Source: Heyndrickxia sporothermodurans (GTDB lineage: Bacteria > Bacillota > Bacilli > Bacillales > Bacillaceae_C). From it: DNA of 64,000 nucleotides. Positions 29,520-39,676 of the stretch are shown one piece after another. Every line of letters begins with the position of its first letter. Positions within the stretch are counted from its first letter, which is position 1. A program made the translations under genes and the position numbers. The stretch is from contig CP066701.1 in assembly GCA_016756695.1 (NCBI GenBank), forward strand, positions 3,182,001-3,246,000, written 5' to 3'. The notes beneath the pieces are model-generated. The model made no database searches, was not told where the DNA came from, and worked only from the letters and a program-made list of their open reading frames with translations.

Positions 29520-31070
29520 GTGACAGATATATATGAGAAAATTAATGAATTATATGACAGGAAACGAGAAATTGAGCGCGGTGGCGGCGATGAAAAAATC
29601 GATAAACAACATCAAAAAGGTAAATTAACGGCACGAGAAAGAATTGATTTATTGGTTGACCCGGGTTCATTTGTCGAATTACAACCGTTTATTGAGCATC
29701 GGAGTCATGATTTTGGATTGGACAAGGTAAAAGGACCCGGTGATGGTGTGGTCACAGGGTACGCAAAAATAAATGGACGACCAATCTATTTATTTTCCCA
29801 AGACTTTACAGTATTTGGTGGTGCACTTGGCGAAATGCATGCTGAGAAAATAGCAAATGTAATGGATTTAGCGGCAAAAAACGGTGCACCATTTATTGGA
29901 TTAAATGACTCCGGCGGAGCAAGAATTCAAGAAGGTGTCGTATCATTGGATGGCTACGGGCATGTTTTTTATCGCAATGCGATATATTCAGGTGTTATTC
30001 CGCAAATATCCGTTATTATGGGTCCTTGTGCCGGTGGGGCCGTTTATTCTCCAGCTATTACGGATTTTGTCTTTATGGTTGATGAATCAAGTCAAATGTT
30101 CATCACTGGTCCAAAAGTGATTGAGACTGTGACTGGAGAAAAGATCTCTTCAGAAGATTTAGGCGGCTCAAAAGTGCATAATACAATCAGTGGAAATGCT
30201 CATTTCCGTCATAACAATGAAGAAGATGTATTAGAAATGGTACGTACACTTTTATCTTATTTGCCACAGAATAATGAAGAAAAGCCGCCTAAACTAGCAG
30301 TTGATGAAACAGATCATTATCGACCGGATTTAACGGATATCATTCCATTTGATGCAGTTAGGCCTTATGATATTAGAAAGGTTATTGATCAAGTGGTAGA
30401 TGATGGATCATTTTTTGAAGTCCAAAAAGAATTTGCGAAAAATATTGTTATTGGATTTGCACGGTTAAATGGGGAATCTGTTGGACTTGTTTGTAATCAA
30501 CCGAAGTTTATGGCTGGCGGGTTAGATATTGATTCTTCAGACAAAGCAGCTCGCTTTATCCGTTTCTGTGATTCTTTTAATATACCAATTATTACTTTTG
30601 AGGATGTAACAGGTTTCTTTCCTGGGATTAAGCAAGAACATGGCGGAATTATTCGTCATGGTGCAAAAATCTTATATGCGTATTCTGAAGCGACCGTTCC
30701 GAAAATAACCGTTATTTTGAGAAAAGCTTTTGGCGGAGCGTATGTTGCCTTAAATAGTAAATCAATCGGTGCTGATTTAGTATACGCATGGCCAAATGCG
30801 GAGATTGCCGTCATGGGACCTGAAGGCGCAGCCAATATTATTTTTGCCAAAGAAATTCAAAATAGTCCTAATCCTGAAGAAACGAGAAAACAAAAAATTG
30901 ACGAATACCGAGAAAAATTCGCTAATCCATATGTTGCTGCCTCACGGGGAATGGTAGATGATGTCATTGATCCGCGGGAAACAAGAATGAAATTAATTCA
31001 AGGACTAGATATAATGCGCCATAAAAAAGAAGAAAGACCAAATAAAAAACACGGAAATATTCCACTATAA
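29520..31070 (+). CDS. Acyl-CoA (propionyl/methylmalonyl-CoA) carboxyltransferase beta subunit
   Basis: 516 residues, the size of propionyl-CoA carboxylase beta or methylmalonyl-CoA decarboxylase alpha (YqjD in B. subtilis). Two crotonase-like carboxyltransferase halves: the N-terminal acyl-CoA part with GLNDSGGARIQEGV and GPCAGGAVYSPA, and the C-terminal biotin-carboxyl part with FEDVTGFFPGIKQE and RKAFGGAYVALNSK. GTG start at 29520 with GGGAGGGAT upstream. No biotin carboxylase or biotin carrier gene is adjacent. The epimerase neighbour supports a propionyl-CoA to methylmalonyl-CoA role. Confidence 0.9.
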   Translation: MTDIYEKINELYDRKREIERGGGDEKIDKQHQKGKLTARERIDLLVDPGSFVELQPFIEHRSHDFGLDKVKGPGDGVVTGYAKINGRPIYLFSQDFTVFGGALGEMHAEKIANVMDLAAKNGAPFIGLNDSGGARIQEGVVSLDGYGHVFYRNAIYSGVIPQISVIMGPCAGGAVYSPAITDFVFMVDESSQMFITGPKVIETVTGEKISSEDLGGSKVHNTISGNAHFRHNNEEDVLEMVRTLLSYLPQNNEEKPPKLAVDETDHYRPDLTDIIPFDAVRPYDIRKVIDQVVDDGSFFEVQKEFAKNIVIGFARLNGESVGLVCNQPKFMAGGLDIDSSDKAARFIRFCDSFNIPIITFEDVTGFFPGIKQEHGGIIRHGAKILYAYSEATVPKITVILRKAFGGAYVALNSKSIGADLVYAWPNAEIAVMGPEGAANIIFAKEIQNSPNPEETRKQKIDEYREKFANPYVAASRGMVDDVIDPRETRMKLIQGLDIMRHKKEERPNKKHGNIPL

Positions 31071-31138
31071 TTGTCCGTATTTAAAAATAGGGATATACTT
31101 ATAAGGAAGCGTACATATTTTATTGGAGGTCTTTATAG

Positions 31139-32260
31139 ATGGCTAATCAAGAACGATTACTTAATGAATTTCTAGAATTAGTTCAAATTGATTCAGAAAC
31201 AAAAAATGAAGGAAATATTTCTAAAGTTCTAAAGAAAAAATTTCAAGATTTAGGTGTAGAAGTGTTTGAAGATGATACGATGTCTCAAACAGGTCATGGT
31301 GCGGGAAATCTGATTTGTACATTAAAAGGAACAAAGCAAGATGCCGATACAATTTACTTTACTTCACATATGGATACGGTTGTTCCGGGAAATGGTGTTA
31401 AACCGTCTATTAAAGATGGGTATGTCGTTACTGATGGGACAACCATTCTTGGTGCTGATGACAAAGCAGGACTTGCTGCCATGTTTGAAGCTTTACGTGT
31501 ATTAAAAGAGGAAAATATTGAACATGGTACAATCCAGTTCATTATTACAGTCGGCGAAGAGTCCGGTCTTGTTGGCGCAAAAGTGTTAGATCCATCATTG
31601 TTGAAAGCTAAATACGGTTTTGCTTTAGATAGTGACGGAAAGGTTGGTAATATCGTTGTTGCTGCACCAACACAAGCAAAAGTGAAGGCAGTTATTCATG
31701 GGAAAACGGCGCATGCCGGCGTAGCACCGGAAAAAGGTGTATCGGCTATTTCCATCGCTGCAAAAGCAATTTCAAGAATGCCGCTTGGACGAATTGATGA
31801 AGAAACGACTGCAAATATCGGAAGATTCGAAGGCGGCCAAGCAACAAATATTGTTTGCGACCGTGTAGATATTTTAGCTGAGGCTCGTTCATTGGTTCCT
31901 GATAAAATGGAGAAACAAGTTGCCAAAATGAAAGAAGCATTCGAACAAGCTGCTGTTGAAATGGGCGGTAAAGCAAATGTAGAAGTTCAGGTTATGTATC
32001 CAGGATTTAAATTTGCTGACGGCGATCAAGTCGTTGAAATTGCGAAAAAAGCTGCAGCTAAAATAGGCAGAGATTGCAAGCTTGAGCAAAGTGGTGGAGG
32101 TAGTGATGCGAACGTAATCGCCGGATTTGGTATCCCTACTGTCAATCTAGCTGTTGGTTATGAAGAAATTCATACAACAAACGAACGCATGCCTGTCGAA
32201 GAACTCGTTAAATTGACAGAAATGGTTGTAGCTATTGTTCAAGAAGTTGCAAATGCATAA
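31139..32260 (+). CDS. M20 family metallopeptidase, peptidase T-like (YqjE)
   Basis: 373 residues. Zinc-site motifs of the M20 family: TSHMDTVVPG, then GADDKAGLAAM and GEESGLVGAK; a dimerisation domain in the middle with GKTAHAGVAPEKG; terminal GGGSDAN and VGYEEIHTTNERM. It resembles tripeptidase T-type enzymes, which remove N-terminal residues from tripeptides; the actual substrate is unknown. GGAGG precedes ATG 31139. It occupies the yqjE position after the carboxylase gene. Confidence 0.88.
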   Translation: MANQERLLNEFLELVQIDSETKNEGNISKVLKKKFQDLGVEVFEDDTMSQTGHGAGNLICTLKGTKQDADTIYFTSHMDTVVPGNGVKPSIKDGYVVTDGTTILGADDKAGLAAMFEALRVLKEENIEHGTIQFIITVGEESGLVGAKVLDPSLLKAKYGFALDSDGKVGNIVVAAPTQAKVKAVIHGKTAHAGVAPEKGVSAISIAAKAISRMPLGRIDEETTANIGRFEGGQATNIVCDRVDILAEARSLVPDKMEKQVAKMKEAFEQAAVEMGGKANVEVQVMYPGFKFADGDQVVEIAKKAAAKIGRDCKLEQSGGGSDANVIAGFGIPTVNLAVGYEEIHTTNERMPVEELVKLTEMVVAIVQEVANA

Positions 32261-32326
32261 TTTTTAGAAGAAGCTAGACCATGGAAAATGGTCTAGTTTC
32301 TAAAATGACAGTGGAGGATTATAGGT

Positions 32327-32800
32327 GTGGCTGTAAATGAAAAAGCAATTATCTTTCAAATTGGTAACGAAGAATACGGAATTTCTGTTGATTATGTCAT
32401 TTCAATAGAAAAATTTGAAAATATAACATTGATTCCAAATTTACCCCCATTCGTCAGGGGTATAGTAAAATCAAGAGGAGAACTGATTCCAGTCATCGAT
32501 TTCGAACATGTATTATATGGTCATCTCCTACAACAAAATGAACAATCACGATTAATTGTGTTAAATACAGAAGAATTATCTGTCGGCTTACTAGTAAAAG
32601 AAGCGAAAGAAATTCTCGATATACCAAATGACGCATTAACACAAATCGGATTGGTCGCCTATCAAAAAACGAAATATATGAGTAGTGTAGCAAATTTAGA
32701 ATCTCGCTTAATTACGATGATTGATCCGAATCTTTTAGTTCATTCATTAGAAGGAATTAAAGATATACTAGAATATATGAAAGAACCGCAAGTCAATTGA
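32327..32800 (+). CDS. CheW-like domain protein
   Basis: 157 residues made of a single CheW domain: AIIFQIGNEEYGISVDYV, then LPPFVRGIVKSRGELIPVIDF and RLITMIDPNLLV. CheW couples chemoreceptors to the CheA kinase. There is no chemotaxis gene nearby, so this stand-alone copy may be an extra coupling or scaffold protein. GTG start at 32327 with GGAGG further upstream. Confidence 0.85.
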   Translation: MAVNEKAIIFQIGNEEYGISVDYVISIEKFENITLIPNLPPFVRGIVKSRGELIPVIDFEHVLYGHLLQQNEQSRLIVLNTEELSVGLLVKEAKEILDIPNDALTQIGLVAYQKTKYMSSVANLESRLITMIDPNLLVHSLEGIKDILEYMKEPQVN

Positions 32801-32823
32801 TGCATGTGCAAACATGCATTTTT
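32800..32823 (+). terminator. Terminator after the CheW-like gene
   Basis: TGCATGT/ACATGCA stem with GCAA loop and a T-run; begins at the stop codon. Confidence 0.75.
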
Positions 32824-32878
32824 GCTTGTATAAATATAAAAAGAAAAAACGCCTACTTTAAAAAAGGAAATGATTTAG

Positions 32879-34075
32879 GTGAAACAATATTACCCAAAAA
32901 ACGGACGTGTCATTTTACATGTTGATATGAATAGCTTTTTTGCCTCTGTTGAAATGGCCTATGATGCATCACTAAAGGGGAAGCCGATCGCGGTAGCCGG
33001 GAATCCCGAGGAGAGGAAAGGGATCGTTGTAACATGCAGTTATGAAGCACGTAAATTTGGTGTAAAAACAACGATGACTGTTTGGGAAGCAAAAAAACGA
33101 TGCCCGCAATTAATTATATTGAGACCTAATTTTACGAGATACCGTGAGGCATCAGAAGCGATGTTTCATATTTTACGTCAATATTCCGATCTAGTAGAAC
33201 CTGTTTCTATTGACGAAGGATATATTGATATTACGGAAAGCTATGAATTAGGGACACCTTACGAAATTGCTACAATGATTCAGCAACAATTAGTAAATGA
33301 ATTAGATCTGCCCTGCAGTATCGGTATAGCCCCAAATAAATTTTTGGCTAAAATGGCCTCAGATATGAAAAAACCAATGGGAATTACCATTTTGAGAAAA
33401 CGTGACATCCCCGAAAAAATATGGCTGCTCCCAGTAATTGAAATGCACGGCATTGGCAAAAAAACAGCAGACAAACTAGTTGATGCAGGGATACAAACAA
33501 TTAAAGATCTAGCTCACACAAATGACTTACAACTTGAAAAATTATTAGGTATAAGAGGACTGAAATTGAAAGAAAAGGCGAATGGTGTTGATTTACGAGT
33601 AGTCGATCCAAATGCTGCGAATGATTATAAAAGTGTAGGAAGTTCCACAACCCTACCAAAGGATTCCACGAACCAACAAGAATTATTAAAGGTTTTAGAA
33701 AAATTATCTTCGGAAACGGCTACGCGTATGAAAAAGAAGGGTTACTTAACAAACAATGTCTCGATCACGATTAAATATAAAAATCGCAGCACTATAACGA
33801 GGAGCCGAAAACTAAACAATCCGGTTGTTCAGCAAAAAGATATATATAGCGCTGCGAAAATGCTTTTCCTTAAACATTGGAATGGAAATCCAGTTCGGTT
33901 ACTCGGAGTAACAGGGCAAGATCTAGTAGAACAACAAGATGCTGTTGAACAATTAAACTTATTTTCCTATGAGAAAGTAGCTATGAAAGAACCACTGTAT
34001 CAAGCGATCGATAAACTGCGTGAAAAATACGGCGAAAATGCTGTGCAAAGAGGGGTGAATAAAAATAAAAAATGA
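32879..34075 (+). CDS. dinB: DNA polymerase IV (Y family, DinB/YqjH)
   Basis: Translesion DNA polymerase. 398 residues. Catalytic acidic residues in HVDMNSFFASVE (Asp and Met-Asn) and in VSIDEGYID; helix-hairpin-helix region GIGKKTADKLVDAGI; little-finger domain; C-terminal beta-clamp motif QLNLF. GTG start at 32879. It is convergent with the YueI-like gene, 3 bases apart. A second Y-family polymerase lies at 43.9 kb, matching the two B. subtilis enzymes YqjH and YqjW. Confidence 0.94.
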   Translation: MKQYYPKNGRVILHVDMNSFFASVEMAYDASLKGKPIAVAGNPEERKGIVVTCSYEARKFGVKTTMTVWEAKKRCPQLIILRPNFTRYREASEAMFHILRQYSDLVEPVSIDEGYIDITESYELGTPYEIATMIQQQLVNELDLPCSIGIAPNKFLAKMASDMKKPMGITILRKRDIPEKIWLLPVIEMHGIGKKTADKLVDAGIQTIKDLAHTNDLQLEKLLGIRGLKLKEKANGVDLRVVDPNAANDYKSVGSSTTLPKDSTNQQELLKVLEKLSSETATRMKKKGYLTNNVSITIKYKNRSTITRSRKLNNPVVQQKDIYSAAKMLFLKHWNGNPVRLLGVTGQDLVEQQDAVEQLNLFSYEKVAMKEPLYQAIDKLREKYGENAVQRGVNKNKK

Positions 34076-34078
34076 GAA

Positions 34079-34528
34079 TTATTTCTTTTTAATAAGCACC
34101 CCTTTTAAGGAGGACCAGAGCCCTTCTTTTTTAACTGTCTCTGTTTGTTGATTGCTTGCCTTTGTTATATAGATATTTTCCTTATTAATCGCATAATCCA
34201 GCGCCAGTACAAGACCAATCGGGGTATTGGAATCGTTATTCGTAACGATGGAATACGAATGATTATGTTTTCTTGCCAGTTGAATATATTTAGTTAAAAA
34301 AGTATAAGATAAATCTCCATTTAATAACAGCTTTGCTTTTGGATTTTTTTTCATTAAATCTTCTACTTCGGAATAGATTTGCTTTTCCATTACTTGACTT
34401 TTCTTTAAAGCGACAACGATACGTTCTCGAAATGTTCCAAGATATTTTCTTTTTTCATCAGGTTTTAATTGTTTTTCACCATACATTCCTTTTTGCAAAT
34501 AATCATCCAAATTTGGTTGACGTGACAT
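34079..34528 (-). CDS. YueI family protein (DUF1694)
   Basis: 149 residues, cytoplasmic. The N-terminus QPNLDDYLQKGMYGEKQLKPDE and the middle RERIVVALKKSQV fit the YueI family, whose function is unknown. GAGGAGGTTT precedes ATG 34528. It lies between dinB (convergent) and zwf (same strand upstream, separated by a terminator). Confidence 0.82.
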   Translation of the reverse strand: MSRQPNLDDYLQKGMYGEKQLKPDEKRKYLGTFRERIVVALKKSQVMEKQIYSEVEDLMKKNPKAKLLLNGDLSYTFLTKYIQLARKHNHSYSIVTNNDSNTPIGLVLALDYAINKENIYITKASNQQTETVKKEGLWSSLKGVLIKKK

Positions 34529-34596
34529 CCGTTAAACCTCCTCATAAAAAAACTGTTCCTTTATTACAAAGTAAGCATAAGTGTAAAATATGTTCC

Positions 34597-34630
34597 ATAA
34601 AAAAAGAAACCCATGAAGCGACATGGGTTT
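34597..34630 (-). terminator. Terminator after zwf
   Basis: Read leftward: AAACCCATG/CATGGGTTT stem with a 6-base loop followed by a T-run (A-run at 34598-34605 on the plus strand). Confidence 0.8.
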
Positions 34631-34647
34631 AATATGAATATACGTTT

Positions 34648-36146
34648 TTAGTCACAATTTTCTACATCAAGATCATTGAGGTTCCACCAGAAGAATCCAT
34701 CGTTTTCGATAAGCTTTTCTGCTTCTTCCGGACCCATTGTACCAGAAGCATATTTTGGGATTTCCGAATTCGTTTGTTCCCATACTTCTGAAATCTTATC
34801 AACAAATTTCCAAGACAATGCTACTTCATCCCAATGAGTAAAGTTTGTTGCATCACCATGTAAGCAATCGTAAAGTAATTTTTCATATGCCTCAGGTGTA
34901 TTGATTCCATTGGAACCTTCATTTGAAAAATTCAATTTAACAGGATTGGTTTGCATGTTTTGTCCTGATTTTTTCGCGTTAAGATGCAAAGTAATCCCTT
35001 CGTCCGGTTGAATATGAATGACAAGTAGATTTGGCTGAAGCTGCTCATTATTATTATAAAGATTCATCGGAATATCTTTAAATTGAATGACAATTTTCGT
35101 TGATTTCGTCGTCATGCGCTTTCCTGTTCGAATATAGAAAGGAACACCGGCCCATCTAAAGTTATCAATCATTAATTTCCCTGCTACGAATGTTTCAGTT
35201 TGTGAATCAGGATCAACATTCATTTCATCGCGGTAACCGACAACTTCATTTTTGTCAATTGTTCCCGGGCCATATTGTCCGCGAACAAAGTACTCATTAA
35301 CCTCGTTTCCTTCTATTGGTCGGAGAGCACGAAATACTTTAACTTTTTCACTTCGAATCTCATCTGTAGTTAAACGAATCGGTGGTTCCATTGCTAACAA
35401 CGCCAACATTTGTAACATATGATTTTGCACCATATCCCTTAGAGCACCGCTTGTTTCATAATATCTTGCACGTTCTTCAACCCCTAATTTTTCACTTGAG
35501 GTAATTTGGATATTTGAAATGTAACGATTATTCCAAAGAGGTTCAAAAAAAGCATTTGCAAATCGAATAACCTCAATATTTTGTACCATCGCTTTTCCTA
35601 AATAGTGATCGATACGATAAATTTCTTCTTCAGGGAAAGATTGACGAATTTGCGCATTTAACTGTTCAGCAGATTCTAAATCATGACCGAATGGCTTTTC
35701 AATAACAAGTCGCTTAAAGCCCGTTGTATCAGTCAATCCATCAGCTTTTAAATGATCAGCAATCGTTCCAAAAAATTCAGGTGCCATCGCAAGATAGAAG
35801 ATTCGATTTCCTTGTAAAGAGTACTTTGTATCCAGCTCTTCCGCTAATGTCTTTAATTGTATGTATGAGTCTGAGTCAGTGACATCATGTGGTTGGTAAT
35901 AGAAATGGGAGCTGAAATCATCAATTTGTTCATCTGCTCCAACGAATGAATGAATCGAGTCTTTAATATTTTCTCTAAATTCTTCGTGTGACCATGGTCG
36001 TCTTGCAGTACCGATCACCGCAAAATGATCCGCTAATTTTCCTTTTTGTACAGATGATAAAGGGAAGGGTAAAGTTTTCTCTTCGCTAAATCTCCGGTCG
36101 CACCGAATATCATAATTAATGAAGTTGAAGAATCATTTGAATTCAT
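34648..36146 (-). pseudogene. zwf: Glucose-6-phosphate dehydrogenase with a -1 frameshift near the N-terminus
   Basis: Enzyme that starts the oxidative pentose phosphate pathway and makes NADPH. The main frame (36018 to 34648) contains RIDHYLGK and the rest of the enzyme, but it begins at IGTARRPW and lacks the NADP fold. That fold is encoded from ATG 36146 in another frame: IMIFGATGDLAKRKLYPSLY, then a stop. The switch lies at the run 36043-36047 (five A on the minus strand): adding one A restores YKKGKLADHF and a 499-residue protein. As written the gene is inactive; mutation or sequencing error is undecided. The start is also uncertain, because AAGGAGAG is far (13 bases) from ATG 36146. Confidence 0.85.
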
Positions 36147-36370
36147 TGTTGTTCATTCTCTCCTTTTTACTTGCTATTTATAGGATACCAATTATTATCG
36201 GTAATACTTAGTAATGAAAAAAATTTTTTTCACAAGATTAGTATATCCAAGTATTAAATTTACTCCATTTATAGATGAAATAGCAAATGATATGCAATTA
36301 ACGCACTAAAGGCTATTTTTAAAAGTTTATGGTAAAATAAGCAGATAGTAATATATGGGAGGGTTCCTCT

Positions 36371-37288
36371 TTGGATCTTTTATTTTTAGGAACAGGCGCA
36401 GGAATACCTGCAAAGCTACGAAATGTAACTTCAATTGCACTGAAAATGTTGGAAGAGAGAAAAACGATATGGCTGTTTGATTGTGGGGAAGCGACACAAC
36501 ATCAGATTTTACATACATCATTGAAGCCACGGAAAATCGAAAAAATTTTTATCACTCATTTACATGGTGATCATATATACGGTTTACCAGGACTACTCGG
36601 TAGCCGCTCTTTTCAAGCTGGTCATTCAGAACTTACTGTATATGGTCCAAAAGGGATAAAAGAATATATAGATGTGTCACTTAAGGTGAGTGAGACACAT
36701 TTGCAATACCCGCTTGTTATTGAAGAATTCAAGGAGGGAATTGTTTTTGAAGATGATCAATTCGTTGTGGAGGCTGCCGTTTTAGAACATGGTATTCATA
36801 GTTTTGGTTACCGTATTACTGAAAAGGATAGGAAAGGTACGTTGGATGTCGATAAGCTTCGTAACGATGGAATAATGCCGGGCCCGATTTACGCGAAATT
36901 AAAAAGCGGTGAGACCGTTCAATTAGAAGACGGCCGGATCATTAATGGGAACGATTATGTAGGGCCTGACCAAAAGGGGAAAATCATCACTATTTTAGGC
37001 GATACGAGATATTGCGAAAATGCACGTAACTTAGCCCAAAATGCGGATGTTCTTGTTCATGAAGCTACTTTTTCAGCTGAGAATGAAGAACTTGCATTTG
37101 ACTACTTTCATTCTACAACGAAACAAGCAGCAACTATTGCTTCTGAAGCCAATGTAAGGACTTTATGTTTAACACATATTAGTTCAAGATATGGAAAAGA
37201 CGATTGGCCACAACTAGTGAAGGAAGCCGAAAAAGTATTTCCTAATAGTTTAATTGCACATGATTTTATGGAGATAAAAATCAAATAA
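36371..37288 (+). CDS. rnz: Ribonuclease Z
   Basis: Endonuclease that removes the 3' trailer of tRNA precursors lacking an encoded CCA. 305 residues, the short-form length. Zinc-binding motif [13 protein letters not shown] at residues 62-74, later metal ligands in GDTRYCENA and CLTHISSRY, and the flexible-arm segment in the middle. TTG start at 36371 with GGGAGGG upstream. It diverges from zwf and converges with namA across a shared terminator, as in the B. subtilis zwf-rnz-namA neighbourhood. Confidence 0.94.
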   Translation: MDLLFLGTGAGIPAKLRNVTSIALKMLEERKTIWLFDCGEATQHQILHTSLKPRKIEKIFITHLHGDHIYGLPGLLGSRSFQAGHSELTVYGPKGIKEYIDVSLKVSETHLQYPLVIEEFKEGIVFEDDQFVVEAAVLEHGIHSFGYRITEKDRKGTLDVDKLRNDGIMPGPIYAKLKSGETVQLEDGRIINGNDYVGPDQKGKIITILGDTRYCENARNLAQNADVLVHEATFSAENEELAFDYFHSTTKQAATIASEANVRTLCLTHISSRYGKDDWPQLVKEAEKVFPNSLIAHDFMEIKIK

Positions 37289-37296
37289 TGGTTTAA

Positions 37297-37326
37297 AAAA
37301 AAATAAGCCGTTAAGGCTTATTTTTT
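37297..37326. terminator. Bidirectional terminator between rnz and namA
   Basis: AATAAGCC/GGCTTATT stem with A-run on the left and T-run on the right. Confidence 0.85.
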
Positions 37327-38344
37327 AATTCCATCCCCGTTCATATTGCTTTGGACTTTCAATTTTGGCACCAAGTTCTTTCGCTGCTCGGCGTGGCCAG
37401 TAGGGATCTCTTAATAATTCCCGAGCTAATAAAACTAAATCAGCACGTCCATTTTGCAGGATTTCCTCCGCTTGTAATGGGGAGGTGATTAATCCAACTG
37501 CTCCTGTATCAATAGCTGCTTCTTCTTTAATTTTTTGAGCATATGGAACTTGATAACTAGGGAATACAGAGATTCTTGCTGGAACAACTGCCCCTGAACT
37601 TACATCAATTAAGTCTACCCCTTGGTCCTTCATCCACTTACCAAATTGAACATAATCTTCTGGTGCAAGTCCTTCAGGATGATAATCATTTGCTGATACA
37701 CGCACCATTAATGGGCCGTCCCATATCGATTTCACTTCTTCAATGATTTCCTTTAAGAAGCGATAGCGATTTTCCGCAGAACCACCATACTCATCTGTTC
37801 TTTGGTTAGAAAGTGGAGATAAGAATTCATTAATTAAATAACCATGTGCGCCATGAAGTTCGATGACCTCGAAGCCGGCTTTTTTTGCTCGCAAAACTCC
37901 CTGTTTAAAAGCTTCCACTGTTTCTTTGATCTCTTCTTTACTCATTTCTTTCGGTGTTTTAATTTTTTCATTGAAAGCAATAGCTGAAGGAGCTACAATT
38001 TCTCCCTCAAGTTCAGCTTTTCTTCCAGCATGGGCGATTTGAATACCAGCAACCGATCCATGTGATTTGATCATTCGCACTAAATCGGCTAAGCCTTCAA
38101 TATGATCATCGCTCCAAATCCCTAAATCTTGGGGACTAATTCTTCCTTGTGGGGTTACGGCTGTTGCTTCAAGAATGATCAATCCTACTTGACCGACTGC
38201 ACGGCTCGTATAGTGTGTTCGGTGCCAGTCATTAACGATGCCATCTTCATTTTCGCAAGAATACATACACATCGGTGACATAACAATCCTATTTTTTAAT
38301 GTAACATTTTTTAGTGTATATGGTTCAAATAATTTTACAGTCAA
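37325..38344 (-). CDS. namA: NADPH dehydrogenase NamA (old yellow enzyme, YqjM)
   Basis: FMN-dependent ene-reductase acting on activated double bonds. 339 residues, TIM barrel. Early FMN-binding motif [13 protein letters not shown], the active-site HAGRKAEL, the substrate-binding [16 protein letters not shown] and the phosphate-binding end [22 protein letters not shown] precedes ATG 38344. Downstream of proI on the same strand. Confidence 0.93.
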   Translation of the reverse strand: MTVKLFEPYTLKNVTLKNRIVMSPMCMYSCENEDGIVNDWHRTHYTSRAVGQVGLIILEATAVTPQGRISPQDLGIWSDDHIEGLADLVRMIKSHGSVAGIQIAHAGRKAELEGEIVAPSAIAFNEKIKTPKEMSKEEIKETVEAFKQGVLRAKKAGFEVIELHGAHGYLINEFLSPLSNQRTDEYGGSAENRYRFLKEIIEEVKSIWDGPLMVRVSANDYHPEGLAPEDYVQFGKWMKDQGVDLIDVSSGAVVPARISVFPSYQVPYAQKIKEEAAIDTGAVGLITSPLQAEEILQNGRADLVLLARELLRDPYWPRRAAKELGAKIESPKQYERGWN

Positions 38345-38431
38345 AAGTTATTCCCTCCTTAAATCTTTCTTGAATACAAATTATAGCAATGTGAGTTGGT
38401 TAAGGAAAGAAACTTGCTTGTTAAACTATAG

Positions 38432-39244
38432 TTATTTCTTACTATTTATTTGTGCGAGTCTTTTCGATTGTGTCGTCGCTTCTTTGATGCAATGAATAAA
38501 TGCTTCCTTTACATGACTGTTATCCAAGACACGAATACCCGCTTCTGTTGTTCCGCCTGGGCTTGTTACCGACTTCCGTAAATCGGCCGGTGATTTTCCG
38601 GATAACTCCAACATTTCCGCTGCACCTAGTAATGTTTGGATAATTAATTTTTTCGCTTCTGTTTTTTCCAATCCTATTTCTTGTGCTGATTGTTCCATTG
38701 CTTCTGCAATATAGTAAATATAAGCCGGGCCACTACCAGATAATCCTGTTATTGCATCAAGCTTCTCTTCCTCAACGATAGTAGTTTTACCTATGGATGA
38801 TAATAAATTTATGGTGATATTTAGCTGTTCATTTGAAACTTTATTATTATAAGCAATGGCTGTTGCTGACTTTCCGACTGCAGCAGATGTGTTTGGCATA
38901 GCCCGGATAATCGGACTATTTAACATTGATTCAATATAGGAAATCGATATACCTGCTAAAACGGAAATGACCAACGTCGTTGAATGAAGATAGGGGCGAA
39001 TAGCTAGCAATGCATCTTTGGCGTCTTTCGGTTTAACAGCAAGGAAGACGATGTCTGTTTGTTCTAGGAGATTTTTCATACTATATGTTGTTTGTATTTT
39101 ATATTTTTCCTTTAATGTAAACAGTTTTACATCGTCTGAACGATTTGTTACATAAATATTTTTATGATCGATCAATTTCTTTTGAGTCATGCCGCTAATA
39201 ATTGCTTCAGCCATAGATCCAGCACCGACAAATGAAATTTTCAT
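38432..39244 (-). CDS. proI: Pyrroline-5-carboxylate reductase (ProI type)
   Basis: Last step of proline synthesis: reduces pyrroline-5-carboxylate with NAD(P)H. 270 residues. Rossmann motif FVGAGSMAEAI at the N-terminus, LAVKPKD in the middle, and the C-terminal signature LRKSVTSPGGTTEAGI. GGAGGGATATAG precedes ATG 39244. A T-box leader lies directly upstream, so expression should respond to uncharged tRNA-Pro. The gene beside namA is proI (yqjO) in B. subtilis. Confidence 0.94.
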   Translation of the reverse strand: MKISFVGAGSMAEAIISGMTQKKLIDHKNIYVTNRSDDVKLFTLKEKYKIQTTYSMKNLLEQTDIVFLAVKPKDAKDALLAIRPYLHSTTLVISVLAGISISYIESMLNSPIIRAMPNTSAAVGKSATAIAYNNKVSNEQLNITINLLSSIGKTTIVEEEKLDAITGLSGSGPAYIYYIAEAMEQSAQEIGLEKTEAKKLIIQTLLGAAEMLELSGKSPADLRKSVTSPGGTTEAGIRVLDNSHVKEAFIHCIKEATTQSKRLAQINSKK

Positions 39245-39264
39245 CTATATCCCTCCAAAATTTT

Positions 39265-39513
39265 GATGTAAAATAAAAACCCTCTCATCCAAAAAGGACG
39301 AAAGGGTTATTCGCGGTACCACCTTTATTAAATGTAAAAAACTTTTTTACATTCATCTCATGCCGTTAACGCCGGAGACGTATTGGTTTGCCAATAAGCT
39401 CTCAAGGTAGGTTCAATAAAAAAGCGGATGGTGAAGTCTTTCAGCCGATGAACTTCACTCTCTATCATCATTTTTTATTTACTAGCCTTGGTCATTGCGA
39501 TTATTTTTTAAAT
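39265..39513 (-). promoter_or_regulatory. T-box riboswitch of proI (proline-responsive)
   Basis: On the minus strand the leader contains the canonical T-box AAGGTGGTACCGCG (39325-39312), followed by the terminator stem AACCCTTTCGTCC...GGATGAGAGGGTTTTT (39308-39272). Upstream in stem I, GAACCTACC holds a proline codon CCT at 39411-39409, which I take as the specifier. The upstream AGAGAGTGAAG stretch fits the stem I conserved features. Uncharged tRNA-Pro should favour the antiterminator. Confidence 0.85.
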
Positions 39514-39520
39514 TATATAG

Positions 39521-39550
39521 ATTATGCAAAAGAAATGGCTTGTTTGTCAA
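39521..39550 (-). promoter_or_regulatory. Promoter of the T-box/proI transcript
   Basis: Read leftward: TTGACA (39550-39545), 18-base spacer, CATAAT (39526-39521), a good sigma-A match just before the T-box leader. Confidence 0.6.
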
Positions 39551-39676
39551 GTGTTAATTTTTATAATTTTCTGCATTTTTATATTAATATAATGACATTT
39601 TTCATTCTTATCGGTACAATATATGTATTAATCATTTAGAATATTATAGAAATATAAAATAAGGGGATGCAAACAA

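Noticed and set aside
39388-39639. 83-codon open frame on the plus strand over the proI T-box
   Set aside because: It overlaps the structured leader and promoter of proI on the other strand and has no ribosome binding site or recognisable product.
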